DNA of 64,000 bases from Clostridia bacterium (GTDB lineage: Bacteria; Bacillota; Clostridia; UBA1381), in the NCBI GenBank assembly GCA_017935675.1, contig JAGBHE010000061.1, positions 62,001 through 126,000 on the forward strand, in the 5' to 3' direction. The translations under genes and the position numbers were made by a program. Each line of letters begins with the position of its first letter. Position 1 is the stretch's first letter. Below the pieces are notes generated by a model. That model was not told where the DNA came from. It worked only from the letters and a program-made list of their open reading frames with translations, and did no database searches. Of this stretch, positions 32,820 to 42,139 are shown one piece after another.

Positions 32820-34757
32820 ATGAAAAGAGTTTTATCGGCGGTTATTGCCGCCGCATTGGTTTTCCAAATGGCTGTTGCCGGAGCTGAGGGCTATATAAGC
32901 TTTTCCGGTCAGGCACCGGCAGGCTATTCGGGCAAATGGCTGACATGTATGACGGTAAAAAACGGCGCCGATACGGAAACGCCGGCTGCGGAGGATATAG
33001 GCTGGATAGGACAGGAGCGTATATCGAAGAACGGAAGCTACAGCATAAAAATACCTGCATCTCAGTTTGGCGGAGAATTTGAGCTTCTTTCGTCCATAGC
33101 TTTTGTGAATAAAATCTATGTAAGCGAACTGCAGGGCTCAGATACGGCAAACGGCGGGGAGCAAACGCCCGTAAAGACCCTTAACGCCGCCCTTGCACGC
33201 GCCGGAGAAGGAGATACTATAGTTTTGACCGATATGGTTTCGGTTCCGAAAAACATGGTCTGGCGAACGGATAAAAAGGTGACGCTTACAGGAAAAAATC
33301 CCGTCACCGGGCAGATTACGGGCGGTCTCAATCTCACAGGCACGGTTTCCTTGAGAATACTTTCGGAAGCAGTATTTGAGAATATGACCCTTGAAACGCT
33401 TAAGACAAATTCAATTTCCGAAAATGCAAATAAGCTTTTTGCCTGCGGAAACCGTATTGTTATGGGTGAAGGGCTTACCATGACAAATCCCATAGATATT
33501 TTCGGAGGAAATACCATAAACAATTCGGCAAACGGTACGGAGCTTACAATAATGAGCGGCTTATATCGCAGAATTTTCGGCGGCGGAGAAAATTCCCCGA
33601 CCTACGGAGATACGCATGTGACAATAAAAAATATGAATGTAGGCATGTCTGCGAATGACAGCTCCAAGGCATACTATGACAGCCGTATTTACGGAGGCGG
33701 AAAAAATCCAGGCTCAGATGTAGACGGCAGCTCATATATTAATTTCCTCGGCGGAACGGCAGCATATATATCCGGCTGCTCAAGCGCTTCGTCTCTGTCG
33801 GGAGATACGCACATTTTTGTAAGCGGCGGCAGAGTTATGAACATTTACGGAGGAAGCGTTGACGAAAAAACGGTTCATTCGGGAAATACGTATATTGAAA
33901 TGACGGGAGGAACTGCGGAATCGATTTTCGGAGGCTCTTCCAGAATCGGCTTTAAAGGAAACACGTTTATCAGGGTGTGCGGAGGAGAAATTCTGCGGAG
34001 GATTTACGGCGGCTGCTATAATGATTATGACGGCGGCTGGGGCAGTGATCATTTCGTAACCGGAAGCTGTGCGGTTGTTATAGGACCGGAGGCAAGGCTT
34101 ATAACCAAAGGGGATCTCAGTGTGTTTAACACGATGAATTCCGGCATATTCGGCGGAAGCCGCGCGGCGGCAAATCACGGTGAGGAAACGGGCATACTGA
34201 TTTTTGAAAATGACGCTTATAAGGCTCACGGCGATAAAATCGGCGAGCAGAGCGGGTATTTTGCAAATGCGCTTTTATCCCATCATGATTATCTTGTGCG
34301 TGCCGGAGCGGGGGGCAGGGTTGTCCCCGAAAACAAATCTGACATACGCATAATCCCCGACGCCGGAAAAGCGGCTGTTGCAAACGGGGTAAAGCAGTAC
34401 GGCGGTCTTTATACTCTTTCCGGAATGGAAACGGAAATAGTATTTGAGGACGGATATACAATTACCGGTGCCCTCAGCGAAAAATCAGGAGATAAAGCTG
34501 TTATAAATGCCGAGGTTGTTGCTGGAAATCCGGCAGGATTAAACGGTATGCAGGTGATAATTGCCGCGGTTTATGACAGTGCCGGAAGATTTGCCGGAGC
34601 GGCAGTTTCGGAGATTACGGAAAACGGAAGCAAGGATCTTAATATCAAGCTTCCGGAAACGGGGGAAAGCTTTAACGTAAGGCTTTTCATCTGGGACAAA
34701 AATGAGCTGAAGCCTCTTGGCACAGGCTGCAGCTTTATTCTCGGAGAAGGGATTTAA
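32820..34757 (+). CDS. Secreted beta-helix-like protein with repeated IYGG motifs
   Basis: A 645-residue exported protein: signal peptide (MKRVLSAVIAAALVFQMAVA), an N-terminal beta module, then a long stretch (about 100-530) that starts VNKIYVSELQGSDTANGGEQ with PVKTLNAALARAGEGDTIVL, the usual entry to a right-handed parallel beta-helix. Repeats of about 25-35 residues with an IFGGG, IYGGG, IYGGS, IFGGS, IYGGC pattern follow. This fold is used by pectate lyase-like enzymes and by non-catalytic surface proteins; I cannot see a catalytic set. The C-terminal module ends FNVRLFIWDKNELKPLG, the signature shared with 17258-19780 and 42140-45133. GGAGG lies before ATG 32820. Likely glycan binding or lyase-like; function not assigned. 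Confidence 0.65.
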   Translation: MKRVLSAVIAAALVFQMAVAGAEGYISFSGQAPAGYSGKWLTCMTVKNGADTETPAAEDIGWIGQERISKNGSYSIKIPASQFGGEFELLSSIAFVNKIYVSELQGSDTANGGEQTPVKTLNAALARAGEGDTIVLTDMVSVPKNMVWRTDKKVTLTGKNPVTGQITGGLNLTGTVSLRILSEAVFENMTLETLKTNSISENANKLFACGNRIVMGEGLTMTNPIDIFGGNTINNSANGTELTIMSGLYRRIFGGGENSPTYGDTHVTIKNMNVGMSANDSSKAYYDSRIYGGGKNPGSDVDGSSYINFLGGTAAYISGCSSASSLSGDTHIFVSGGRVMNIYGGSVDEKTVHSGNTYIEMTGGTAESIFGGSSRIGFKGNTFIRVCGGEILRRIYGGCYNDYDGGWGSDHFVTGSCAVVIGPEARLITKGDLSVFNTMNSGIFGGSRAAANHGEETGILIFENDAYKAHGDKIGEQSGYFANALLSHHDYLVRAGAGGRVVPENKSDIRIIPDAGKAAVANGVKQYGGLYTLSGMETEIVFEDGYTITGALSEKSGDKAVINAEVVAGNPAGLNGMQVIIAAVYDSAGRFAGAAVSEITENGSKDLNIKLPETGESFNVRLFIWDKNELKPLGTGCSFILGEGI

Positions 34758-34798
34758 CATGCGGTTTTAATTTTCAGACAGATTTCCTTTTTTTCCGG

Positions 34799-34827
34799 TT
34801 GACTTTGCTGCTGCCGGATGTTAGACT
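34799..34827 (+). promoter_or_regulatory. Candidate internal promoter before the locus 2 binding protein
   Basis: -35 TTGACT (34799-34804), 17-base spacer, -10 TAGACT (34822-34827), about 47 bases before ATG 34874. An extra promoter here would raise binding-protein output over the genes upstream. Confidence 0.45.
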
Positions 34828-34873
34828 GTTATTATAGGAAATCGGAAAACTTATATATAGTGGAGGTATTGTA

Positions 34874-36523
34874 ATGAAAAAAATAAGCAGAATTTTTGCA
34901 GCAGCAGCTGCTGCAGCTCTTTTGTGCACCGGCTGCGGAGATAAGCCGTCCGATACGGCGTCAACAAACGAGGTTTACACTCCGGACGAAAATCTTAATG
35001 CACCCGGCGAATTTCCTGTGTGTAAAAAAGAAGTTACAATAAAGGTCGGTATTCCGAAGGATCCCCTTGTAACCGACTATGAAACAAATCTTTATACAAA
35101 AGCTATTGAGGAAAAAATGAACTGCAATGTTGAGTTTTCTTATCTTCCGGCTTCTGTCGAGGAGGCGAAGCAGAAGGTTGAGCTTATGATTTCAGCCGGG
35201 GGAGGCGACCTTCCGGATGTAATCGTAAATGTGCCGCTGAGCGACAGCACAATTTCAAGATACGCCTCAAAGGGCTTTATCAGGAAATTAAACGATTATT
35301 ATGAAAAGTCCTCATATTATCTCAAGGACATTCTTGAAAAAGAACCGGAGCTTGAAAAGATGATAACCATGACGGACGGAAATATCTATGTAATTCCGAG
35401 ATATCAGAAAATTATGCAGAACGAGCTTGGTTATCGCATGTGGATTTATGAGCCGTGGCTTGAAAAGCTTGGTCTTGAAACGCCGAAAACAATTGACGAT
35501 TTTTACAATGTGCTGAAAGCGTTTAAGGAGAAGGATCCGAACGGCAACGGAATAGCGGATGAGGTTCCCTTCCTCGGCGCAACCAACGGCGGTGAATCGT
35601 GGTTCAGAGATTTTATAACGGCGGCATATATCCCCATAGACCCGCAAAGCAAGTACCTGTATCCCGATAACGGAACCATTAAGGCGGCGTATATGGAGCC
35701 TGAATATAAGGAGGCCATTAAATATCTCAATAAGCTTTGCAGCGAAGGGCTTCTGTCACCTTCTTCCTTTACTGCTGACGGCGCACAGGCGAGACAGACT
35801 GTTCAGAATCCGAACGGTGTTCAGGTAGGCTGCTTTACAACTATGGCGCCGACATACTTGTCAGGCGCGGACGACAGGAAGGACGGCTATAAAATTCTTC
35901 CGCCTCTTGCCAAGGCAGACGGTACGGGATATGCGGTTTACGCCGCAAGCATTCCGGTAAACGCATTTTTCATTACGAAAAACTGTCAGAACCCGGAGGC
36001 TGCTTTCCGTATGGGTGATATAATGATGAGCGAGGAAATGACGATTCATTCGCGCTTCGGACAGAAGGGTACAGACTGGCTTGAGCCTGCCGAGGGAGAA
36101 AAGAGCATGTTTGACGCTATGGGCTATGAGGCTAAAATCAAGCCTGTGCTTACCTGGGGTGCGCCTCAGAATTCTCATTGGCAGAACGGCGCTCCGGGCT
36201 ACAGAAGCTATGAGATTTCCTTCTCAACGGTTGACAGCGGAACAAATATTTTTGAAACGGAAATAGCGAATAAGCTTCAGTTTTATATCGATAAGATGCC
36301 GAAGGAATATATCACAAAGCTGATTTATACCGAGGAGGAAATGGATACGGTAAATGAAATTCAGCAGAATGTTGAAGCATATCTTAAGGACAGCCTGACG
36401 CGGTTTATAATCGGAGACATGGACATTGAAAGCGGCTGGGACGGCTATTTGGAAGAGCTGAAAGCAATCGGCGTTGATGAAATGCTTAAGATATCCCAGG
36501 ATGCATATAACAGAATGAAATAA
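34874..36523 (+). CDS. Extracellular solute-binding lipoprotein of a CUT1 ABC importer (locus 2)
   Basis: A 549-residue lipoprotein with lipobox AALLCTGC, so it is membrane-anchored outside. The mature part is an LplA-type family 1 binding protein: LMISAGGGDLPDVIVNVPLS, IRKLNDYYEKSSYYLKDILE, YRMWIYEPWLEKLGLETPKT and the calcium-loop-like KDPNGNGIADEVPF. It captures the locus 2 oligosaccharide for the permeases at 36721-38572. GGAGG lies seven bases before ATG 34874. It is followed by two structured repeats (36525-36678), the position where many binding-protein genes carry a hairpin that protects their mRNA and keeps their level above that of the permeases. Confidence 0.88.
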   Translation: MKKISRIFAAAAAAALLCTGCGDKPSDTASTNEVYTPDENLNAPGEFPVCKKEVTIKVGIPKDPLVTDYETNLYTKAIEEKMNCNVEFSYLPASVEEAKQKVELMISAGGGDLPDVIVNVPLSDSTISRYASKGFIRKLNDYYEKSSYYLKDILEKEPELEKMITMTDGNIYVIPRYQKIMQNELGYRMWIYEPWLEKLGLETPKTIDDFYNVLKAFKEKDPNGNGIADEVPFLGATNGGESWFRDFITAAYIPIDPQSKYLYPDNGTIKAAYMEPEYKEAIKYLNKLCSEGLLSPSSFTADGAQARQTVQNPNGVQVGCFTTMAPTYLSGADDRKDGYKILPPLAKADGTGYAVYAASIPVNAFFITKNCQNPEAAFRMGDIMMSEEMTIHSRFGQKGTDWLEPAEGEKSMFDAMGYEAKIKPVLTWGAPQNSHWQNGAPGYRSYEISFSTVDSGTNIFETEIANKLQFYIDKMPKEYITKLIYTEEEMDTVNEIQQNVEAYLKDSLTRFIIGDMDIESGWDGYLEELKAIGVDEMLKISQDAYNRMK

Positions 36524-36524
36524 A

Positions 36525-36564
36525 ACGGGGAAATAAGCGGCGTCTGCTTGCTTCTTTTCCGCGT
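36525..36564 (+). ncRNA. Structured intergenic repeat, short copy B'
   Basis: ACG-g-GGAAA-t-AAGC pairs with GCTT-c-TTTTCC-g-CGT around a loop of about ten bases. It has the base stem and the conserved T.C mismatch of copies A and B but none of their inner region. It starts two bases after the binding-protein stop. Confidence 0.55.
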
Positions 36565-36574
36565 ACGGAGGATT

Positions 36575-36678
36575 AACGTGAAAAATAAGCGGCGCATCTT
36601 ACCTCCTTTCGGGACTCGGAGTATAAACATACGCCGTCGTCTCTCAAGAAGGCAACCTGCTTGCTTCTTTTCCACGTT
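36575..36678 (+). ncRNA. Structured intergenic repeat, copy B (candidate RNA element)
   Basis: A 104-base element between the binding-protein and permease genes. Ends: AACGTG-a-AAAA-t-AAGC pairs with GCTT-c-TTTT-c-CACGTT. Inside are GCGCATCTTACC, AGTATAAACATACG and CTGCTTGCTTC as in copy A (28212-28319). The outer stem differs from copy A by several base pairs yet stays complementary. Confidence 0.65.
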
Positions 36679-36720
36679 ATGTGTTTGAGAAGTCGCAAGG
36701 CGGCTTCATGGAGGATTAAA

Positions 36721-37665
36721 ATGAGAGCTAAAACCGGCATAAAGTCAGGCAGGAGCAGGTCTTTTGCAGAAATAAGAAAGCATTGGCAGCTTTTTGTGTT
36801 TCTGATTCTGCCCCTTGCATACATAATAATATTCGCATACGGTCCAATGGCCGGACTTCAGATTGCTTTTAAAGACTTTGACGCGTCAAAGGGCATATTC
36901 GGCAGTCCGTGGATAGGGCTTGATCATTTTCAAAAATTTATAAAGTCGTATCAGTTCGGAAGGATAATAAGGAATACCTTTGTTATTTCGCTGTATTCGC
37001 TGGCGGCACGGTTTCCCGTGCCGATTATCCTTGCCATATGCATAAACGTAATGCGCTGCCGCTTTTATAAAAAGGCGGCGCAGATGATAGTATACATTCC
37101 CCATTTCATATCGGTTGTTGTGCTTGTGGGAATGATAAATCAGTTTTTCAATCCGTTTGTGGGGCTGTACGGCAATATTTATAAAATGATTTACAGCTCA
37201 AACGCACCTGACATTATGACAAATCCCTCCTCCTTTCTGCACATGTATGTGTGGTCGGGAATCTGGCAGAACATGGGCTGGGATTCCATAATATATCTTG
37301 CTGCCCTGTCCTCCGTATCACCGGATCTGCATGAGGCGGCGCAGGTGGACGGAGCTTCAAGACTGAGACGTGTATTCAGCATTGATTTTCCCGCTATTGT
37401 GCCGACGATTGTAATACTTCTTATTTTAAACATAGGTCAGGTTATGAATCTCGGCTTTGAAAAGATATATCTTATGCAGAACAATATCAATCTCAGGCTG
37501 AGCGAGGTCATATCAACATATGTGTATAAAACCGGAATTTCATCAAGCGGCGGGAACTATTCCTACGCAACGGCAATAGGGCTTTTTAATTCGGTTGTTA
37601 ATTTTGTTCTTGTTGTAACCGTAAATAAAATTGCGTCAAAATGCAATAATACGAGCCTGTGGTAG
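36721..37665 (+). CDS. ABC sugar importer permease, LplB-type (locus 2)
   Basis: A 314-residue membrane protein with six predicted helices: WQLFVFLILPLAYIIIFAYG, then MAGLQIAFKDF, and the EAA loop HEAAQVDGASRLRRVFSIDF. It ends VNKIASKCNNTSLW, as LplB-type proteins do. Start 36721 is fixed by GGAGG six bases upstream; the longer frame to 36661 runs into structured repeat B. It pairs with the permease at 37679-38572. It is a close relative of the locus 1 permease at 22291-23262. Confidence 0.9.
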   Translation: MRAKTGIKSGRSRSFAEIRKHWQLFVFLILPLAYIIIFAYGPMAGLQIAFKDFDASKGIFGSPWIGLDHFQKFIKSYQFGRIIRNTFVISLYSLAARFPVPIILAICINVMRCRFYKKAAQMIVYIPHFISVVVLVGMINQFFNPFVGLYGNIYKMIYSSNAPDIMTNPSSFLHMYVWSGIWQNMGWDSIIYLAALSSVSPDLHEAAQVDGASRLRRVFSIDFPAIVPTIVILLILNIGQVMNLGFEKIYLMQNNINLRLSEVISTYVYKTGISSSGGNYSYATAIGLFNSVVNFVLVVTVNKIASKCNNTSLW

Positions 37666-37678
37666 GAGGGGGAAGCCA

Positions 37679-38572
37679 ATGAGAAAGAAAGTAAAAAATT
37701 CGACGGAGGACAGGATATTTTATGCGGCGGTAAATATAATTATCGCGGCGGTTCTTGTCGTTGTCCTGTGGCCTCTTATATTTATAGTTTCCTCCTCGTT
37801 TTCATCAAAGGAAGCCGTGCTTGCCGGGCGTGTACTGCTTCTGCCGGTGGATTTCAGCCTTGAAGGGTATCGGGCGGTTTTTAAAACGGGCGAGGTTCTG
37901 ACGGGCTACAGGAACACAATTTTATATACCCTGTTCGGAACAACGCTGAACGTGCTGCTGACGCTTATCGCGGCATATCCCTTATCAAGACGTGACATGC
38001 CGTACAGACGCGGGTTTATGTTTGTATTTACATTTACCATGATTTTTTCGGGAGGTATGATACCTACATATATTATCGTCAGCGAGCTGCATTTGCTGAA
38101 TTCGCCTCTTGCGATGATACTGCCAACGGCTCTTTCGGTGTATAACCTGATTATAACACGGACATTTATCGAGAACAGCATACCGGGTGAGCTTTTGGAA
38201 GCGGCGGTCATTGACGGCTGTGATGATTTCGGGTACTTTTTCAAAATACTGCTTCCTCTTTCGGCGCCGGTAATTGCAGTTATAACGCTGTATTATGCGG
38301 TGGCGCACTGGAATTCGTATTTTAACGCATTTTTGTATATAACCGATTCGCGCCTGTATCCGCTGCAGCTTGTTCTCCGGAATATACTGATAGCCAATCA
38401 GATGGATTCGGCAATGACAACGGATTTTGACAGCATGACGTCTAAACAAGGGCTTGCAGATTTGCTTAAATATTCACTTATTGTCGTGAGCTCTCTGCCC
38501 GTGCTCCTGATGTACCCCTTTGTACAGAAGCATTTTGTAAACGGCGTTATGATTGGTGCGGTCAAGGGCTGA
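37679..38572 (+). CDS. ABC sugar importer permease, MalG/LplC-type (locus 2)
   Basis: A 297-residue membrane protein: first helix AAVNIIIAAVLVVVLWPLIF, then SSFSSKEAVLAGRVLLLPVD, the EAA loop GELLEAAVIDGCDDFGYFFK, and the C-terminal FVNGVMIGAVKG of the LplC group. AGGAGGGGG precedes ATG 37679; the frame to 37631 overlaps the previous gene and has no ribosome site. As in locus 1 there is no ATPase gene, so a shared ATPase from elsewhere in the genome is needed. Confidence 0.9.
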   Translation: MRKKVKNSTEDRIFYAAVNIIIAAVLVVVLWPLIFIVSSSFSSKEAVLAGRVLLLPVDFSLEGYRAVFKTGEVLTGYRNTILYTLFGTTLNVLLTLIAAYPLSRRDMPYRRGFMFVFTFTMIFSGGMIPTYIIVSELHLLNSPLAMILPTALSVYNLIITRTFIENSIPGELLEAAVIDGCDDFGYFFKILLPLSAPVIAVITLYYAVAHWNSYFNAFLYITDSRLYPLQLVLRNILIANQMDSAMTTDFDSMTSKQGLADLLKYSLIVVSSLPVLLMYPFVQKHFVNGVMIGAVKG

Positions 38573-38594
38573 TGCAAGGGGGATGATATAATTA

Positions 38595-41500
38595 ATGAAT
38601 TTGTTTAAGAAAATAACAGCTTTGTTTGCGGCTGTCTGTCTTGCACTTCCGGGAAGCGCCGTCTGCCTTGCATCGGAAACGGAGTATGCAATCACCTCAT
38701 CGCTTAACGGCGGATGGCACAATGACCATATCGGACGGACGCTTGCCGCGGCAGGAACATTCGGCTCAAGCCCGGTATTTTCAGGACTTACAGCCCGGGT
38801 GGGAGACGACCCGGAGGCTGTTTCCGTATCGCGGCTTCTCGGAAGAGAGGGCTGGGTTATAACGCCGAATAAGGGAGAAAAGGCACGGTATATAAATATC
38901 GATATAGACAAGAGCGTGGCATACAATGTTACGGACGGTCAGAGCTTTGCCGTGGAGGTAGACTATTATGACGACAATGCCATGTCAAGCCTTGCGTGTG
39001 AGTATCATTCCATGGACTACCAGCCTCTTGTCAAGACGGAAAGCAGCGGCGAAACCTCACAGCCTCAGCTGAACATAGATCCTGCTGTGGGCGAGGGCGA
39101 ATATCTCGTCTTTAACGGTACGGGAATGTGGAAAACATATACATGGTTTTTGCCCAATCCGAAATTTGCGGACGGTCTTGACGACTTTGATCTTCGCATA
39201 GGAATTTACAGCGATACGATGAAGTATTCAAGAGGCGGAGAGGTTATGATATCCGCAGTGCGGATATACAGGCTTGATACAAAAAGCAGAGTGGAAATAT
39301 CCCACGTAACGGGAGAAAATTTAGGCAATATCTTTTTTGAGGGTGATGAAATAGAGCTGAGCACAAAGTTTTCAAGCTGTATTTATCCTCATTTTTCTCA
39401 AATTGACGGCAGCTATCCTCTTGATATAAAATATACCGCAAGAAATGAAGACGGGGATATTGTTGCAGAGGGCAGCGACAGCTTTACGCTGTCACCGCTC
39501 AGCGAGGCGGAGCGCAAATGGAAGCTTCGCGTTGACCGGTTCGGTATATACCGGGTCGATATAGAAGCCGTGTGCGGCGAAAAGAAAATATACAGCCACA
39601 TGGGAACCGAGTTTTCATATGTGCGCTCTGACAAGGGGAAAACCGTTAATCCAAAGGCGGGGATTCAGATAGCTCTTACAAATCCGGAGGATGAACGCAT
39701 TTCACGTCTGACAAGATACGCGGGAGTCCCCAATGTAAGAATGATGCTGTATTACTATAACTACCGCAAAAGCGCCGAGCAATATGAGATTACAAATACT
39801 GCCGTGCCCGAGAGCCACAAATCTCTTTTTAGGGCATTTAAAAAGGCAGGTCTTGAGATTGATGCAAATCTTCACTCCGCTTCATGGATGGGCGCCGCAT
39901 ATAATTTCAGTCCCATTGAGCGAACGCCGCCGTATACGGAGGCAGGGCTCAGGCGCTGGGCTGATTACTGTGCGAGAATGGCGCTGCTTTTCGGGGACAC
40001 GGTTGACCAGTTTGAGATATGGAACGAATATAACTTAGGGCCGAACCACAGCTTTAACATGGAAAACCGTCCGGCGGCGGATTACGGAAAAATGTACGAG
40101 GTGTCAAAAAAGGCGATCAAGGAGGTCAATCCCGATATCCCGGTTATAGGCTTTAATACGTCGGGGGCGGCCGCTTCGTGGATAAGTCAGGTTCTTGATA
40201 CCGGCCTTCGTGATGTTGACGTGATTTCCATACATCCGTATCAGTGGTACGGCGACCCCATTACTTACAATACTGTGGAGCTAGGAATTAACCCGCTGCT
40301 TGACGTCCTTGAAAAGTACGGCATGTCGGATATTCCCATTTGGATAACGGAATACGGCTATTCCTCCCATTATGAGGACGTTAATTCCGACCTTGAGCAG
40401 GGGCTTTATAACGCTCAGGCATATGCCATGATAATGGCGACAGAGAAAATAGACAGATATTATTTCTATTGTCTGCTTGATAAGGATAACAACATAAGAG
40501 CAGACAGAGAAACGAATTTCGGAATGATAAGAGACAGGATAAACAATCCTATCCCGTATATGGTTCCCTACGGCGCAAAGCCCGGCTACCTTATGCTTAG
40601 TCAGCTTAATCTTATGTACCATGACGCGGAGTATATGGACACGATAAAGTTAGGTGAAACCGGCAGGGTAATACGCAGCAGACATAAAACGGACGGCAGT
40701 CAGTTTGCCATGCTGTTTTCAAACCGTGAGGGGGGCGAGCTTGTAACGCTGAATCTCGGCACGGATAAAATAAAGGTTTATGACGCCTACGGAAATTCGA
40801 GTGAGGTTTACGGCAGCAACGGTGTTTTCAGCTTTGACCTCAGCAAGCGCCTGATTTATATTGAGGGCTGCTTTAACAGCTTTGAAAGAGTAATCGGCGG
40901 AGTATATCCTGGAAGAACGGATATTGATGCCGTCTGCGGCGAAGATGCGGAAATCCCGGTTATGAACTACAGCGGAAAAAGCGTTTTTGTAAAGGCTGAG
41001 CCCATGTGCGGCAGTGAGCTTAAGGGCGGTGAGGCGCGTATAGACGGTGAAAGCGGAACGGTAATGCTTGGCGGCGTTTCCTCGGTGAGCGGCACGGAGC
41101 GGGTGCGGCTTACGGTGACGGACGGGACCAGCACATTGTTCTGCGGCTTTGTCTATGTAAATTACCATCCCCGCGCCATGCTGAGAACAACGCTTTTGCC
41201 GACCTCTGACGGCTGGTCAATGCGCTGTACGGTTACAAATCTGTCGGAGAAGTCGGAGGTTTCGGGAAGGCTTACGCTTTTGACGCCCTATGAATGGCGG
41301 GAAAAAGCGCCGGACAGGCAGATATCACTAAAACCGGGAGAGACGGAAACTGTAGATATAGAGCTTCCGGTTGCGCCTGCGGCTGACGACCATGTAATTG
41401 AAATGGGCTTTGTCACTGACGAAAGCAGCGGAATGGGAAGCTATGTGAGCCGCACGTATAATTTCAGTGCGGCACAGAAGGCGGAAGGTCCGATTGTTAT

Positions 41501-42119
41501 CGACGCCCGGGGCGATGAATGGACGGAGGGCTTTATGACCATGACCCGAAGCGATCAGTTCATGAGTCTTTTGAGCCTCGGCAGTACCTATGCAGGACCT
41601 GATGACCTCAGCGTCAGCGCGGCGGTAAAATGGGATGAGGACAATTTCTATTTCTATGCCGATGTTGTTGACAACAAGCATTTTTCAACCGGAGTGAAGG
41701 ATGTTAACATATGGCAGATGGACAGCATACAGCTGGCACTTGTATATGACCCTCTTTCTGAGCTTGAACGCAGTGAATTTGAGGAAATAGCAATAGGGGA
41801 GCTTGACTCAAGACCCGTGCTTTACCGGCATAAAACAAGGTTCAAGGGCGACGGCGATTATACAAAGGTTGAGGGCAGTGAGCTTGCCGTCAGAGTAGAC
41901 GGAGTTCACACATATTATGAGCTTAAAATGCCCTGGAGCAGTCTTATGACAGAAAAGGTTGACATACAGCCGGGTACAGAGCTTAAGTTTGCAATGATAG
42001 TAAATGAAAACGACGGCGTGGGCCGTGTAGGATATATGGCGTTCGGAGACGGGATTGCGGCAACTAAAAACAGCAGTCTCTTCAAGCGTCTTTATATAAG
42101 GGGAGAAATCCAAAAGTAA
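38595..42119 (+). CDS. Secreted clan GH-A glycoside hydrolase with CBM9-like C-terminus (locus 2)
   Basis: A 1174-residue exported protein: signal peptide (ITALFAAVCLALPGSAVCLA), two beta modules (about 35-240 and 245-350), a TIM-barrel catalytic domain (about 355-680) and beta modules ending in a CBM9-like domain (about 975-1174: GPIVIDARGDEWTEGFMTMT ... MAFGDGIAATKNSSLFKRLY). Clan GH-A residues: acid/base Glu478 in FEIWNEYNLGP and nucleophile Glu586 in WITEYGYSSHY. The barrel differs from the two in locus 1 but the C-terminal domain is of the same kind as in 7444-11214. GGGGG about 13 bases before ATG 38595 is a weakly placed ribosome site. Exo- or endo-action and substrate are unknown. Confidence 0.82.
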   Translation: MNLFKKITALFAAVCLALPGSAVCLASETEYAITSSLNGGWHNDHIGRTLAAAGTFGSSPVFSGLTARVGDDPEAVSVSRLLGREGWVITPNKGEKARYINIDIDKSVAYNVTDGQSFAVEVDYYDDNAMSSLACEYHSMDYQPLVKTESSGETSQPQLNIDPAVGEGEYLVFNGTGMWKTYTWFLPNPKFADGLDDFDLRIGIYSDTMKYSRGGEVMISAVRIYRLDTKSRVEISHVTGENLGNIFFEGDEIELSTKFSSCIYPHFSQIDGSYPLDIKYTARNEDGDIVAEGSDSFTLSPLSEAERKWKLRVDRFGIYRVDIEAVCGEKKIYSHMGTEFSYVRSDKGKTVNPKAGIQIALTNPEDERISRLTRYAGVPNVRMMLYYYNYRKSAEQYEITNTAVPESHKSLFRAFKKAGLEIDANLHSASWMGAAYNFSPIERTPPYTEAGLRRWADYCARMALLFGDTVDQFEIWNEYNLGPNHSFNMENRPAADYGKMYEVSKKAIKEVNPDIPVIGFNTSGAAASWISQVLDTGLRDVDVISIHPYQWYGDPITYNTVELGINPLLDVLEKYGMSDIPIWITEYGYSSHYEDVNSDLEQGLYNAQAYAMIMATEKIDRYYFYCLLDKDNNIRADRETNFGMIRDRINNPIPYMVPYGAKPGYLMLSQLNLMYHDAEYMDTIKLGETGRVIRSRHKTDGSQFAMLFSNREGGELVTLNLGTDKIKVYDAYGNSSEVYGSNGVFSFDLSKRLIYIEGCFNSFERVIGGVYPGRTDIDAVCGEDAEIPVMNYSGKSVFVKAEPMCGSELKGGEARIDGESGTVMLGGVSSVSGTERVRLTVTDGTSTLFCGFVYVNYHPRAMLRTTLLPTSDGWSMRCTVTNLSEKSEVSGRLTLLTPYEWREKAPDRQISLKPGETETVDIELPVAPAADDHVIEMGFVTDESSGMGSYVSRTYNFSAAQKAEGPIVIDARGDEWTEGFMTMTRSDQFMSLLSLGSTYAGPDDLSVSAAVKWDEDNFYFYADVVDNKHFSTGVKDVNIWQMDSIQLALVYDPLSELERSEFEEIAIGELDSRPVLYRHKTRFKGDGDYTKVEGSELAVRVDGVHTYYELKMPWSSLMTEKVDIQPGTELKFAMIVNENDGVGRVGYMAFGDGIAATKNSSLFKRLYIRGEIQK

Positions 42120-42139
42120 AATTTCAGGAGGTAATTAAA

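Noticed and set aside
36661-36720. N-terminal extension of the locus 2 LplB-type permease
   Set aside because: The region is the 3' arm of structured repeat B; GGAGG points to the ATG at 36721.
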